Shown piece after piece: positions 32,216 to 43,639 of a stretch of 64,000 nucleotides of DNA; position 1 is the first letter of the stretch, and each line of letters starts with the position of its first letter. Location: contig OX336389.2 in the NCBI GenBank assembly GCA_946902985.2, positions 124,283,572 through 124,347,571 of the forward strand, in the 5' to 3' direction. The translations under genes and the position numbers were made by a program. Below the pieces are notes generated by a model. The model ran no database searches. It was not told the DNA's origin and saw only the letters and a program-made list of their open reading frames with translations. This stretch comes from Meconema thalassinum. Lineage: Eukaryota > Arthropoda > Insecta > Orthoptera > Tettigoniidae.

Positions 32216-32821
32216 TAAACAACAACTCGAATCCCACTGACACTGGGGAGAAACTTTCTCCTGAAAAATCACGTGGTGTAGGGTAAGGCATTTTACATTG
32301 ATTCCCCGGACAAAATCATTAAATAAATGAGCTTGGTTGCCTCCGGTAACCCCAAAATACTTTGATAAGCTCTGGAAATATGGAAGGATACATACCCAGC
32401 AGTACCGAGTCGTTATTTGCAGATTGTCTTTCCTTAAGCAATTTTGTAAGAAAATTAACATCAGTGACTAGAATTAGCATATTTCTTAGCTTTACAAAGA
32501 TATCTTAAAGTACCTGAACTCAAAAGCATAAGAAAAACAAGGAACTACACTACATATTTGTAAGAACACATTCGGGGCAAGAGCTCTTCATGGATTACTA
32601 GGACTCTAAATCTATGTACAGATCCCGGCAACTAGTTCTGTACTTGACCTTGAGAGCTCAGCGGTAGGAGAGGGACGTGGAGCGGTGCGGGGATAAGCTG
32701 AATACTTCCCTGTCTAAGAACATTGAGGCCAGTGCCACTTGGCGTGGCAGATATATAACGCTGCAGTAGTAAGGGGATGAGCAAGTGCAGAGCTATCTGC
32801 CAGTAACTGTATTTACAATGG
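32216..32821. other. unassigned intronic DNA
   Basis: No confident feature; short ORFs only. Confidence 0.3.
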
Positions 32822-32823
32822 CG

Positions 32824-33940
32824 TCCTCTTTGTATAGCGGCTATCATTCTTTGCTGTCGCCCAGGAGGTCCGTGTTCGATTCCCGGCTCTGTCAGGAAAT
32901 TTAATTCTGGTCTGAGGACTGGAACGGGATAAACTCGGCCTCGTGAGGCAAAACTGAGAAGAGGCGGGTTTGTCGTCGTCGTCGTCGCCCCCCCCCCCCC
33001 CCTCCTCTAGCTTTCCTAGAAGTGGTATTCCGTGGCTTCCCACTTCTACTCCAGGTGAATAGCGGGATCATTCCTAACTGAAGCCCATGGACGCCTCCCT
33101 CCCAATCCTCACCTGAATTATAAATACAGTATAACCCCTCAAATCCGAACTAATTGGGGCTGTAGTCTGTTCGGATTTCAATTTGTTCGGATTAGCCGAA
33201 AGATATCCATAACATAATGACCAACCCTCGTTACGGTATGGGACTCTAGCCTACATTGAGCGAGGCAGGCTGATTTGGCGCAAACAGCGAACATAAAATA
33301 GTGAGTCTGGTCCAAAGTCAACATAAAGGCAATGTAGCTAATGACAGTGAGGAAGAAGAAACTTCGGCAGACAATGTGACTTATATTGAAGCTGCATCTG
33401 CTGTTGACATCGCATTGCACTTCGTAGAACAACACGCAGCAGCCACGCCAAACGATATCATCTTAGTGCGACTTTGGTGCACAATTGTCTCCGCGGGATG
33501 GTTTTCGTCACTTCTACAATATTGAAGATAACTGATTTCAAGTGAAAGATTAAGTGATATCTTGTGTGTTTCTATTGCTATTTCATAGTTTTAGCAAAGT
33601 GATTACCTACGGAATAATAATAACCAACGTTCTCGTTTCTTAATCCTGGATGGGATAAGTAGTCTATGTAGGCAATTTTACACTGTGCTAACTGTACTTC
33701 TTCTTAATTTTTCAACTAATTATGTAAAAGGCGGTCATAATGCAGAGCATATGATTGTTTTATGACTAAATAAACACGTTTCTCTTTTTTGCGTGTATTT
33801 TTTCAAACTTCAAATTGTCGAAAGATCCTCGTTCGGATTACCCGGGATTTCGGATTTCCGGGGTTCGGATATGAGGGGTTTCACTGTACACACACTACTA
33901 TAGACTCCACAATAATACAGGTTACCAAACAAATGCTTGC
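32824..33940 (+). mobile_element. SINE-A copy split by a Tigger-like relic
   Basis: The first part (32824-33126) carries the head (CCGTGTTCGATTCCCGGCTC) and body with a GTC repeat and a C14-type tract near 32988. The second part (33889-33940, ACACACTACTATAGACTCCA, then AGGTTACCAAACAAAT) resumes the family sequence after the insertion at 33127-33886. Confidence 0.8.
33127..33886 (+). mobile_element. Tigger/pogo-like relic, 760 bp
   Basis: The ends CAGTATAACCCCTCAAATCCGAAC and the inverse of CAGTGAAACCCCTCATATCCGAAC form ~25-bp inverted repeats with TA on both sides, as in pogo/Tigger elements. Inside, 33301-33525 encodes a fragment like the C-terminal end of a Tigger/jerky transposase (EEEETSADNVTYIEAASAVDIAL...ATPNDIILVRLW). 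The catalytic domain is gone. Confidence 0.85.
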
Positions 33941-33964
33941 TCTTGCTCTCTCCCTCTATGTATA

Positions 33965-34792
33965 AGGTGCGTTCAAAAAGTAACGAGCCGGAGGCTCTAA
34001 TGCGCAAACCGGCGAAGACATCGGCTAATCGTGGCGTGTGTAACGAGGTGTGGTTCCGACCAGAGCGTGGAAGGTCACAGCCCGTCTCTAGAGTGCACGC
34101 GTGCACGTCACGTGACGATACAAAGCGAGCAGCAGCATGCATCAATCGTCCAACCAAGACCAAGACAGTAGGCCATTCGACATGCTTCCTGGTGTGGTTG
34201 AAGACTGTGGGGCACCCATTGGGCGCACACTTTCCGCAAGTGCAGTCGTTCCTTCATGATGGTGTGCACACATCCGACGCTCAATCCGACCATGGCGGCT
34301 ATGGCGTTCACTGTCACTCGGCGGTCCTGGGTAATGAGTGCATCAACCAGCTGGACGTTGTCATCGGTAATGCAGGGCGGTGCCCCAGACCGGGCATCAT
34401 CGGCTAACGACACCCGTCCTTCCCTGAAGCGCTTGTGCCACGCCTTGACCCTTGCAAGGGACATGCAGTGTTCGCCGTACACTTGTGACATTCTGCGATG
34501 AATGTCCGTTCCCCCTACTCTTTCCGCTATCAGGAACCGAACAACACCTCTTTGCTCATCGTTTGACGCCTCCTTGTCAGTGTTTGCATTGCGACACGCA
34601 CCGTTGGACGATTGATGCATGCTGCTGCTCGCTTTGTATCGTCACGTGACGTGCACGCGTGCCATCTAGCGACGAGCTGTGACCTTCCACGCTCTGGTTG
34701 GAACCACACCTCGTTCCACACGCCACGATTAGCCGATGTCGTCTCCGGTTTGCGCATTACAGCCTCCGGCTCGTTACATTTTGAACGCACCT
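33965..34792 (-). mobile_element. mariner derivative with 190-bp inverted ends, complete copy
   Basis: 828 bp between TA dinucleotides. 33965-34154 and 34603-34792 are inverted copies of 190 bp. Between them the minus strand encodes only the mariner N-terminal region: start at 34620, RMSQVYGEHCMSLARVKAWH, SLADDARSGAPPCITDDNVQ, DALITQDRRVTVNAIAAM. The catalytic half is replaced by the inverted copy of the 5' end, at the same junction as 1-371. It could be mobilised in trans by an intact relative. Confidence 0.92.
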
Positions 34793-34799
34793 TATGTAC

Positions 34800-34905
34800 T
34801 GTATATCGAGTGAATCAGCTGCCCCTAATAATATTGTTTTATGCATCCCAACTAATGCGTGTTGTCAGGAAGGTCGATATTTCCCTACCTGCATCCCGTA
34901 TTGTG
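34800..34905 (-). repeat. repeat G, partner of 39280-39380
   Basis: About 100 bp (AGCTGCCCCTAATAATATTG, CAGGAAGGTCGATATTTCCC, GCATCCCGTATTGTGCC) recurring inverted at 39280-39380, where it adjoins the 3' end of SINE-A. Probably an alternative SINE tail segment. Confidence 0.6.
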
Positions 34906-37900
34906 CCCATTTGGGTGATGGCACAAATTGAACCCCGGACCTTTCATAGGAAGGTATTTTATAATTTTATAAAGACCACAAGAAGTAACGAAGATGAGCT
35001 CACTGGAAAGGCAGCCACAGAGACATTGCTGGGGATTCAGGTGGTCGTTTTAAGCACATAAATTCCCCTTAGCCGGACAGTTTAAGTAAAAATATCCATT
35101 AAGAAAGCCGTAAAAGAACTAGAGGGAGGCAGAGTCAAGAGGCTATAAGTAACACTCGACATTCCGATGAATAAGCAACTCAACGAAAATTATTACTTTT
35201 CGAGTGCGACAGTTATGAGAAGAACTACTTCTGAAAAGGTACTTGAAACTAGGCCCCGGATATTGTCAAATCAGCGAGATTTTGGAGCATACAGAGGGGG
35301 ACTTACAACCATTATACTTAACAAAATAAACTCGCGAAGTTATTAAATCTGAAGTCAGAAGAGAGTCAGGAACAGCAAAAATCGAAAGGTTGGCAGACCT
35401 GAAATAAGACACTTCAGATAATGCAAGCTAAGGAATACGTCATTGGAATGTGAGCAGAAGGCTACCCGCGGACGGCAAGAAGAGTTAGGCTGGCCCCGTC
35501 GAGTGGATACTAACAATTTTAATTAATTAAAAATAAACCTGCGAACAATTCTCGTTCCGCCAGCAGGCAATTGTAATATTATTACCAATTACACTTGGAA
35601 TTAAATTATAGATAAGATTGAAGCCAGGACTCAGGAGTTGAATTCCCGGCGTTGTCAGGGACTAATTTCTATCCCAAAATTAATAAATAGGCTTTAAGCC
35701 TAAGCAAAATCATGAAGTTCGTCAGTCATATCGAAGCCTCGATAGAGAGGGTACGCTACACGTCAGTACACGAACTTCGTCAGTTACCAGAGAGCCTTGG
35801 TAGAGGAGGCAGGTCATAGGAAGTCCGTCAGTCTGTAAGACACTCAGTAGAGACACGTTATAAACAAAGTTCGTCAGTTTGCGAAAAAGCCTTAGTGTAG
35901 GCATGTAATAGAAAGTTTACTAAGTACGATCAGCTAGATCAAGCCTCGGTGATAAGTTACGTAGTTAGCGATATTATCGAAACCTAAATTGAAGAAACTG
36001 TATTCAAAGACATTAGAATTCGAACCTCAGAAGAGGCAAAGTTCAATACAAGTTGCGATAGGCAAATCACTAAGTTTCGAGTGAAGCTTAACGAAGCTAC
36101 ATTGGTTCTAGACCAAGTCGCGGTAAGATACATTAGAATAGAAGACTTTTAAAACAGAGTGCGGAAGTAAAAAAAGACATTGAAGGAGTTGGTAAACTCA
36201 GATCCAAGAGAACGTAGGTTCAAGACCAAATAAATAGCTAGTGAGCGATAGGAAGCTACGCCACGCAGAAAAAGACAATATAACCAGAGGGGAACCTCAG
36301 AACAATTTATTACAGCTAACCAGTGAAACGTCAGAGGACGTAGGTTCGATAAAACGGAACATTTGAAAGGATAACAATCCTAAAGTATACAGTCTTCGCG
36401 GAAGACCGAGATAGAATAAAAACTGTATGATTGCAATAGGAGCAACTGTAAATATCAAAGTATAGAGTATAGCAGATAGACAAATAAACATTTACAAGTG
36501 AAAAAGCTCTATAAGAAACAATTCAAGCGAAAGACAGGCACGATATTAGGAAGAATAGGAAGGAAAGAGACTTACCTAAGAGCAGGAGGAGTAGGAGCGA
36601 TCACACATCCAAAGAAGTATAGAAAGAGATTATCCAGGATCACCAGCATCGTGATGTTACCACCACAGTACGCTGAGATTTGGGTCCGTGTGAAAGTGTA
36701 AAATATAGATTAAGTGATTTTATTTTCAGTGTTATAAAAGTTATAGAAAGCAGTGTAAAATGTATAGGAATGTGTACGTGTGTCAACTTGAAGGTTATAG
36801 ATTGAAAAAGGTCTATTTTAGTGTAGTGATGGAGTGCTGAAGAAATTATGTATGGGTGAAGCCATCCAAAGGCCATGTCATGAGCGGAACAACAGGGTGA
36901 GTCCAAATGTTTATTATATTAAACGATTGTACCATGTGCTAGTCAGTGAATTTATAAAAATGTATGAAAAGTATGCACTAATGAATAACCACGTAATGTT
37001 AAGATGTAAAAGGAAAAACCACCAAGATGGTTTGTAAAAATGTAAAGGATAATTATCGAAGTGCAAAAGTAATAATAATAATAATAATGAAAACCCGTAA
37101 AATGATTAATTAATATTGAAATGAAATCTGAAAGGTGGAATCAAATATAATAATGCTATTGGCAAGTAAATTACGCCAGATAAAGGAAAGGTAAAGTAAA
37201 TGAAACAAAGCACCATAATAATAATAATAAGTTTTGAGTTTTTATACTCCGCAATAATGAATATTGAGTTGAATAATTACAATCCACAAGTTAATAATGA
37301 AGCGATAAATATTGATAAAAATAATAAACTCGAGTTGAAATGATCAAGTAATTGAAGTAATTGAAGTAGTGAAATAATTGAAGGATCGTTGGGATACCTT
37401 AAAAATAATGAAATAAAAACGCTATTCAGCCGATAAATGTAATGAGTGACGGTAGTTGGTGATAATCGAACACCGTGAAAATGTAATAGGAAGTTATAAG
37501 CCATAGGCTATATTGAAGTAAATGCTAATGCGAGCAAGTTGAGTTGTCAAAGATGCGATGATAGTCCAAGTTTTTATAAAAGTTGTGTTGCCGAAATAGG
37601 CCTATAAGAAATGAATAAAGTAATATTATGCTAGCAAATGAATATATCCTGTAACATGCGTAATTTGAGAGATCAAAAATGAAGGTATCAATTGTCGGAA
37701 ATCGCCGGTATTTTTGTTGTTTTCGAGGGTATGACCAACTCGGGGAATCAAATGGATTTCGCCCGAGGTAATATGTTGCGATGTAAGACCCGTTGGGCTT
37801 TGCTAAATAAATATGTGTGTGTTAATCTGGAAGGTGCAAGGGTTTCTACGAAATATGGCAACAACTGGAGAGGCATAAGGAGGTCTCTGAGCCTAGTGTC

Positions 37901-38979
37901 ATATAACCCCCCATTTGCCAGCATCGTTGTATTAAATCCGACCAAATGAAAATGTGTGGAATGAATAAATAATAGGATAGGGATGAGGAGTGATTGTGAT
38001 CCCTCATTACCCGCCTATAAAGGGGACAAAGCAAGGAATGATGACGATCTCTTGTTTTCTCCTAATAAATATATAATGCGTCGTGATCTCTAATTATGGC
38101 ATTGTTTATAAGGAAAGTGAATGAATAATGAGTCAAGTGAGTTGTTGAAATAATGTGATAACTTGGATTTTCATGCGCCTGTTAAGAACAAGTAAAACAT
38201 TTGAGAGTTGCAAGGGGAATGAATGGGACGAGGTCAGAGTCGTAAATCACCGTTAAACGAGATGGTGAGGGAAGTCTAGCCACCACGCAACAAGCGAGGG
38301 GTGACGAGTACAATGAACGCTTTGTATACAGAAGTGGTAGGGCTGAATAGATACTAATAAATGGTAGTGGAATATGCAAGTTTGCTAATTAAAGGTGCAA
38401 TGAAATTATAAAATAAATAATTGAATTGGTGGGTTTTTGAAAATCACCCCCACACTAAATTTGTAAGATTTCGATAATATTTGAGCATAATAGTCAAATA
38501 ATAAGTTTGTGACTAAATATTCGATTCCTGCCTAAAGAAATGTGTGCAGTAAAACGGGTAAACTTAAAATTGAGTTTGTAAATAACTGAGTAATGGAATA
38601 ACGATAGCACATGATACAGCACAGTTAGTACAGTTAAACGTGAATGATAATAAAGTAATTCAAAGGTAAAATAAGAATAAATAAAAAGCCCAGAAGGGAT
38701 ATGGTTAATACGGTTAAATGTCCGTAAAGCCTTAGAGTACAATTGTTGCGAAATGATAGGCATGCTCTATGCCTTAGTAAAATGTTATGAAAAGGGAAAT
38801 TTATATTGATATTCAAATGTAAATACTACCTAAGCAAGATAAAGCGACAATGTAGAGTTATGTGAATTTTTGAGAAGGGTTATGGATTTTTGTTGATTTT
38901 TATTTCGGATTTTCCAAAATATTGATGTTTTATAGATTTTTGTATTTGTTTCCTGGGAGTTTTTATGAATAAACTCATG
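34906..38979. other. long A-rich stretch without genes
   Basis: About 4 kb in which the plus strand is conspicuously rich in A and G and no frame longer than about 90 codons shows a domain. A degenerate box B-like sequence (GGAGTTGAATTCCCGGCGTTGTCAGGG, partly shown) at 35630-35660 marks SINE debris. A ~50-bp degenerate repeat with TCGTCAGT lies at 35710-35930. It could be a non-autonomous retroelement body; no LTR, primer site or terminal repeat was found. Confidence 0.4.
35710..35930 (+). repeat. degenerate ~50-bp tandem repeat
   Basis: Four loosely related units each start with a (T/C)CGTCAGT motif (35717, 35777, 35828, 35872), followed about 20 bases later by AGCCT-like and AGAG-like text. 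Period is roughly 45-60 bp. Confidence 0.45.
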
Positions 38980-39169
38980 TAATTGGTAGCATGTCTGGTT
39001 TTCAATTTAGTCCTGTAGATCCTGAAAAGTGCTATCATATCTAAATGTAAGATCATGTTGTGGGTTGGACGTAACATGCCCCGAACCGCAGCAGCAAGCC
39101 AGGTCATGATCGAGCATTATCCATATGATTGGGTACAGTATGGAACTAATGCAATGCAAGCCTATACCC

Positions 39170-39256
39170 GCAAACGATACTGAACACTATTATTTTTCCC
39201 TCGTATTAGTCTATAGTCATATCGAGGGAAAAATAATAGTGTGCAGTATCGTTTGC
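39170..39256. repeat. 87-bp hairpin
   Basis: GCAAACGATACTGAACACTA... pairs with its downstream inverse to give a stem of about 35 bp with one or two mismatches and a ~17-base loop. Function unknown; it may be a small fold-back element or a recombination product. Confidence 0.7.
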
Positions 39257-39279
39257 AGGATATCTTTACAGTGCATTTG

Positions 39280-39455
39280 TACCATACGGGATGCAAGCAG
39301 AGGAATATCGACCTTCCTGATAACAACGCTAGTTGGGTTGCATAACACAATATCATTAGGGGCAGTTGAATCACCTGGTATAGTTATACACCTAAATACA
39401 CAGGGCTCTATGACCATGATTTCCAAGCCCCTCAAATGGAACAACAACTTAACAT
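39280..39455 (+). repeat. repeat G followed by the SINE-A 3' end
   Basis: 39280-39380 is the inverted counterpart of 34800-34905. 39381-39455 (ACACAGGGCTCTATGACCAT, then CAAGCCCCTCAAATGGAACA) is the 3' terminus of SINE-A with its CAACAA tail. Confidence 0.65.
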
Positions 39456-39774
39456 GGGTAAGACCCGATGTGTGGTGTAGTTCGTGAATCCACTATTTAT
39501 TCCCGGCACAGTCCATTGGCATTCATGAGTTTTTAAAGGCATGTCAAGATCCCCTCCCTAACGTTGAAGAGTATGTGATAAATTCAGTTTGTTTCCACCC
39601 GCCTGAGGAACGGTTTATGAGTTGAAGAACCTGTGCATATGAGACTTTCAATACCAGATCTTTTCAGGCCACATTAGAATGTTAAAGAACAAGTAGTTCC
39701 GTGAAGAACTATACAGCATATTTTCATATATCCTACTCATGTTAATTGCTTCTTGTCATGATACAAAATTTTAG

Positions 39775-40830
39775 TTTGATTGTTGTAATGGGTTCGTAGA
39801 TATTGAGGACCGTCTAAATTTCAGATGGTCGCAATGTTGGATTTTTATTTATGTACTATTACATGAAGATTATTGTGTATGTGTGGTATTCAAACTTCAA
39901 TCGCATGATTACGACACAAGAAGTAAAAACGAGATTTTAAAATTTCGCACAGCTGCCATCTTGTGGTTCTGAAAACAATTGAAATAAATTAGATGCCAGG
40001 TGATTAACATTTGTATAAGCATTTACCGTACAAAGTTTCACTGCACTCGGATGGTTACATCGCGAGAAACGTGCATTTAAATATTTATACTTCACGTCAC
40101 CGCCATGTTGGATTTGTGCTTACCAGGTTTATGGAAGTCCTATAGGTGAACTAATGTTCATAGCCTCTATCAACATAAAAATAATCAGTTTGAATGCTGT
40201 AAAAGATTCGTAATTACTGAGAACCGTCTAAATATTTCGGATGATCGCCATTTTGGATTGTTATATGCATAGGCCATAGAGTTATGTAATTTTAAAGGAA
40301 AATTATTGCGTAGGTTCATTACTCAAACTTTCACTTCCATCGCATGATTACGACACAAGAAATAAAAACTTAATTTTAAAAATTTGTACAGTCGCCATCT
40401 TGAGGTTATGTAAACAATTGAACTAAAGTATATGTCATTGCATTACAATATGTATAATCATTAACTGTACCACATTTCACTGCGCTCAGATGGTTTAATC
40501 GCGAGAAAAGTCTATTAATATGTTTCAAATTCGCTTAACCGCCATGTTCGTTTTGTACATTACAGGTTTTTGAAAGTTACATAGATAGACTTTTAGTAGT
40601 GCCCTTTATCACCGTACAAAATTTCTGGGTTATATCGGTAATAGTTCCGGAGATATTGAATGCAGGTGAAATATTTCACACAGCCGCCATGTTGGATTGG
40701 TGAGACGTAATAAAATTTTAAGGGTACAGTCGGGGTCGGCCAAAATGGTGCTATGACCTTACCGCGTTTCATTGAAATCGCTCCAGCTGTTTAGAAGTTA
40801 TTAGGGGACACACACACACCTACGCACACA
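39775..40830 (+). repeat. two tandem ~430-bp units with a retroelement-like 3' end
   Basis: Blocks such as CGCATGATTACGACACAAGAA (at 39902 and 40340) and TTTCACTGC(A/G)CTC(G/A)GATGGTT recur 438 bases apart, so two diverged tandem units are present. The final part (CATTGAAATCGCTCCAGCTG, then ACACACACAC) resembles the 3' end of RTE-like non-LTR elements. No ORF. Confidence 0.6.
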
Positions 40831-41293
40831 CTGGCAAAAGGCGATCTCATAAGGCTTTTTTTCTTTTTTCATAAAATGAAAATAGGCAAAAATAAAGTTG
40901 ACTTACGAGAATTATATGGGCCAAATATTCGTCAGTCTGTCTGTCTTGTCCCTTTGCTGTCTGTCTCCTTGTGTGTGTACGACTGTCACCGCCAATCAAT
41001 GCTCAAATGACGAAAGCATATTGACTAAAAATAAGGTACAGAGGTTGCACTAGGAGAGGGTGCCTCAGTTCCATGTTTTAGGTTGCCGAGATCCTAACTT
41101 AAAAAAAGGGATATCCAAGTGTTCAATCCTTAAACCAAGCACTGACAAAACTAATCATCGAATCACTACTAAATTTTGCAAAAATATACTATCCTAGGGG
41201 AAGCGTCAAGGTATGGACATGCAGAGGAACCACTTGCGGTCGAGGTTTTAATTGCTGTCGCCTCCTCTATGTCATCGCATTGCAACACAAAAC
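40831..41293. other. unassigned intronic DNA
   Basis: No feature recognised before the mariner relic. Confidence 0.3.
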
Positions 41294-41690
41294 ATACATG
41301 TTAAAATGGAATGCTCAAGGAAGTATGTAGATCATTCGGACCTATCTGGGCACCCCTCTAAATCCAGGACTACATCAAACGTAAACAGAGTAGCAGACAG
41401 GCGTGTAATTGCGTATGATATCACGTCTACATTGCGTGTTGGACGTGCTCAAGCCCACCACATGATTCACGGAGTGTTGGATTATCGGTAGGAGTTAGCA
41501 AGATGGATGCAGAGATATCACACCCCTGAGCACAAGACTGAAGGAATGGTAACAAGCCTCGAACACTTGTGGCGGTACGAATGTGAGGATGTTTACTTCC
41601 CGTTCAGGATCACCTCAGCAGATGTGACATGGATGTACCACTTTGCCCTGAAGTCAGCACTATCGGGACGTTACTACGAAAGCAACGAAA
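41294..41690 (+). pseudogene. mariner-type transposase fragment
   Basis: In one frame, broken by a TAG at 41489-41491, it reads DLSGHPSKSRTTSNVNRVAD, RAQAHHMIHGVLDY, then ARWMQRYHTPEHKTEGMVTS, LEHLWRYECED and ITSADVTWMYHF. This is the order from the DNA-binding region to the first catalytic Asp (usually GDETW) in mariner transposases of a family different from that at 1-371. A possible C-terminal scrap (LTSRYD) lies at 41757-41775. The rest is lost. Confidence 0.75.
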
Positions 41691-41934
41691 GCATGCAACA
41701 ACTCATTTAAATCACTCTGCGTCGAATTTTACAAGGAGGTTTTTTTTCAAAATTGACTTCACGGTACGACGTTGTATCAATTTCGGTGGTGTCTTTGTGT
41801 GACGGTACTACTGTAGTGTATGTATTTGTAAATGAGGCTAGGTATTGGATTCGAGGCGGCGGATTGGAGGAAATAGGCTTCACAGAACCTATGCATGACC
41901 ATGCTACACTAGGCAAGGTGGCTTACGTCAGAAT

Positions 41935-43049
41935 TCCCCCAGGGGCTCACATCTAGTGAGACGTGGGCGGGCGACCACTGGACCCCAGCTGAGTCTGGCA
42001 TTGCTTCCTCTTACGTATGCCGGGCTCCTCAACGTCATCTTTCCTGTCGACCTCCTTTGGTCAAATCTTGTTCTTTTCCGACCCTGACGGTATTAGGGTA
42101 TCCAAGGCCTAGGGAGTCTTTCACTTTCCCGCGTTATTTGGTCCTTGTCTCATCTTTCCTGATCCCTCCTTCTTCGAGGGGACTGAACTCTTGTTTTCTC
42201 TTCATTATATATCCTTTTCTCTTTAAGATTCCCGCACTGTTTTTGTTAATTGGCTCCCCGTGTTTCTAAATTCCTTTTAGCGATTTTTTTGCATCTACAC
42301 TCCATTTTGTAGGTATTTTCAATGTACGTTGCATTGTGTAAGTTTTTGCTATCTAAATTGCATTTTGTGGGTGTTTGGAATCTAAATTGCATTTTGTAAG
42401 TATTGTCCATCCAAATGAGTAGTTTGAATCTACCGTACATTTTGTAAGCATTTTCAATTTCAATTGCATTTTGTAAGCATTTTGAATTTCAATTGCACTT
42501 TGTGAGAATTTTGGTTCTGAAATGGGAGTTTTTAAATCTGAATTGCATTGTGTATTTTCAGTTTCAATTGCATTTTGTAAGTATTTTGAACCTCAATTGC
42601 ATATTGTACGTATTTTCAATCTCATTTGCATTTTGTATTTTGAATTTCAATTGCATTTTGTGAGTATTTCGACCTCAATTGCATATTGTACGTATTTTCA
42701 ATCTCATTTGCATTTTGTAAGTATTTTGAATTTCAATTGCATTTTGTAAGTATTTCGACTCTACATTGCATTTTGTACGTATTTTGAACCTAACCTTCAT
42801 TTTGTGCGTTGTTTTTCTTTTCAATCTATTCCTTTTGTGAGTATTTTCGTTGTAAATTCCCTTTTATAAGTATTACCGCTCTCCATTTTGTGAGTAGTTT
42901 CAATCTGCGTTCCTTTTTGTAAGTATTTTCCTTCTCACTTAATTTTCGTTCTGGTTTTCATTTCATTGTAATTTTTGCTATCACGCAGACCATTAGGGGC
43001 CGATAACCTAGATGTTAGGCCCCTTAAAACAACAATTATCATCATCATC
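41935..43049 (+). repeat. dimeric repeat C, copy 3, with minisatellite
   Basis: Starts CCCCCAGGGGCTCACATCTA and ends in the GATGTTAGGCCCCTTAAAAC/ATC tail like copies 1 and 2. Instead of the second unit it carries a tandem array at 42290-42935. No coding potential is supported. Confidence 0.75.
42290..42935 (+). repeat. ~30-bp minisatellite
   Basis: Around twenty degenerate units of the form TTTCAATTGCATTTTGTAAG plus TATTTTGAA, with period variation of about 25-35 bp. It lies where copies 1 and 2 of repeat C have a short TTTAGTTTTTAAGTTTGCATTT-like stretch, the likely seed of the expansion. Confidence 0.8.
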
Positions 43050-43226
43050 TTAACGTCAGAGTGCACTGGTTGTGACATGAAAATTACTGTCTTACAGAGT
43101 GGTTCCACAGTTTGAAATAATTTATGGTGTAAAAGCAAGCAGGGTATTAGGTTTAAATGACACTGTTCATTTAACTAAGATAAACAACGTCAACATTCAT
43201 GGAGCCGGTAATTGATACTGTTGCAG

Positions 43227-43402
43227 GTCATCCAGTTGTATACCCATTCAACAAGTCTGTTACCGTTTCCGCTGGGCAGAACGTTGTCCTCGCTGTTGAG
43301 TTCTGTGCCAACCCTCCTGCCCACTGGAAGTTCTGGCTTACCAACCGCCATGTGTATGTACCAGGGGAGTCGTCATCCAAGTTCTTTGCTGAAAATACTT
43401 CG
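43227..43402 (+). CDS. immunoglobulin-superfamily protein, exon 2 of 3 in the window
   Basis: 176 nt from the TTGCAG acceptor (43221-43226) to the GTGAGT donor (43403). The first GT completes the Gly codon begun at 4949. The frame reads PFNKSVTVSAGQNVVLAVEF, a Cys, then PPAHWKFWLTNRHVYVPGES and ends after AENTS in phase 0. The Ala-Gly-Gln-Asn-Val-Val-Leu strand, Cys and Trp are the first half of a second Ig fold, completed by the next exon. Confidence 0.82.
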
Positions 43403-43639
43403 GTGAGTAGTATTTCACACTTTATATCAGCGGATTTAAACGAACAGCTTGTTGTGTTCCACCGATTTACGTTTTTGAAGTCATGCAAAAATGCTCCATT
43501 CCTTGGGAACATATATATATTTTAGTTAATCTTACCCTCCAGGTTGGTTTTTCCGACGGACTCAGCGAGGGATCCCACCACTACCGCCTCTACCGGCAGT
43601 GTCCTTGAGCTTGGAACAACTGACGGGGGGATACAACTG

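Larger units (their letters stand above)
4950..43226 (+). other. 38.3-kb intron of the Ig-superfamily gene
   Basis: Starts at the GTGAGTAC donor and ends at the TTGCAG acceptor, both agreeing in phase with the joined reading frame. No other host exon is evident inside it. Recognisable content is mobile DNA on both strands. I infer the intron from phase agreement and domain continuity; alternative or skipped exons cannot be excluded. Confidence 0.65.

Noticed and set aside
34256..34501. Plus-strand ORF in the mariner copy
   Set aside because: It is the antisense shadow of the minus-strand mariner N-terminal region.
35710..35930. CRISPR-like array
   Set aside because: Repeats are degenerate, the spacing is irregular and the genome is eukaryotic.
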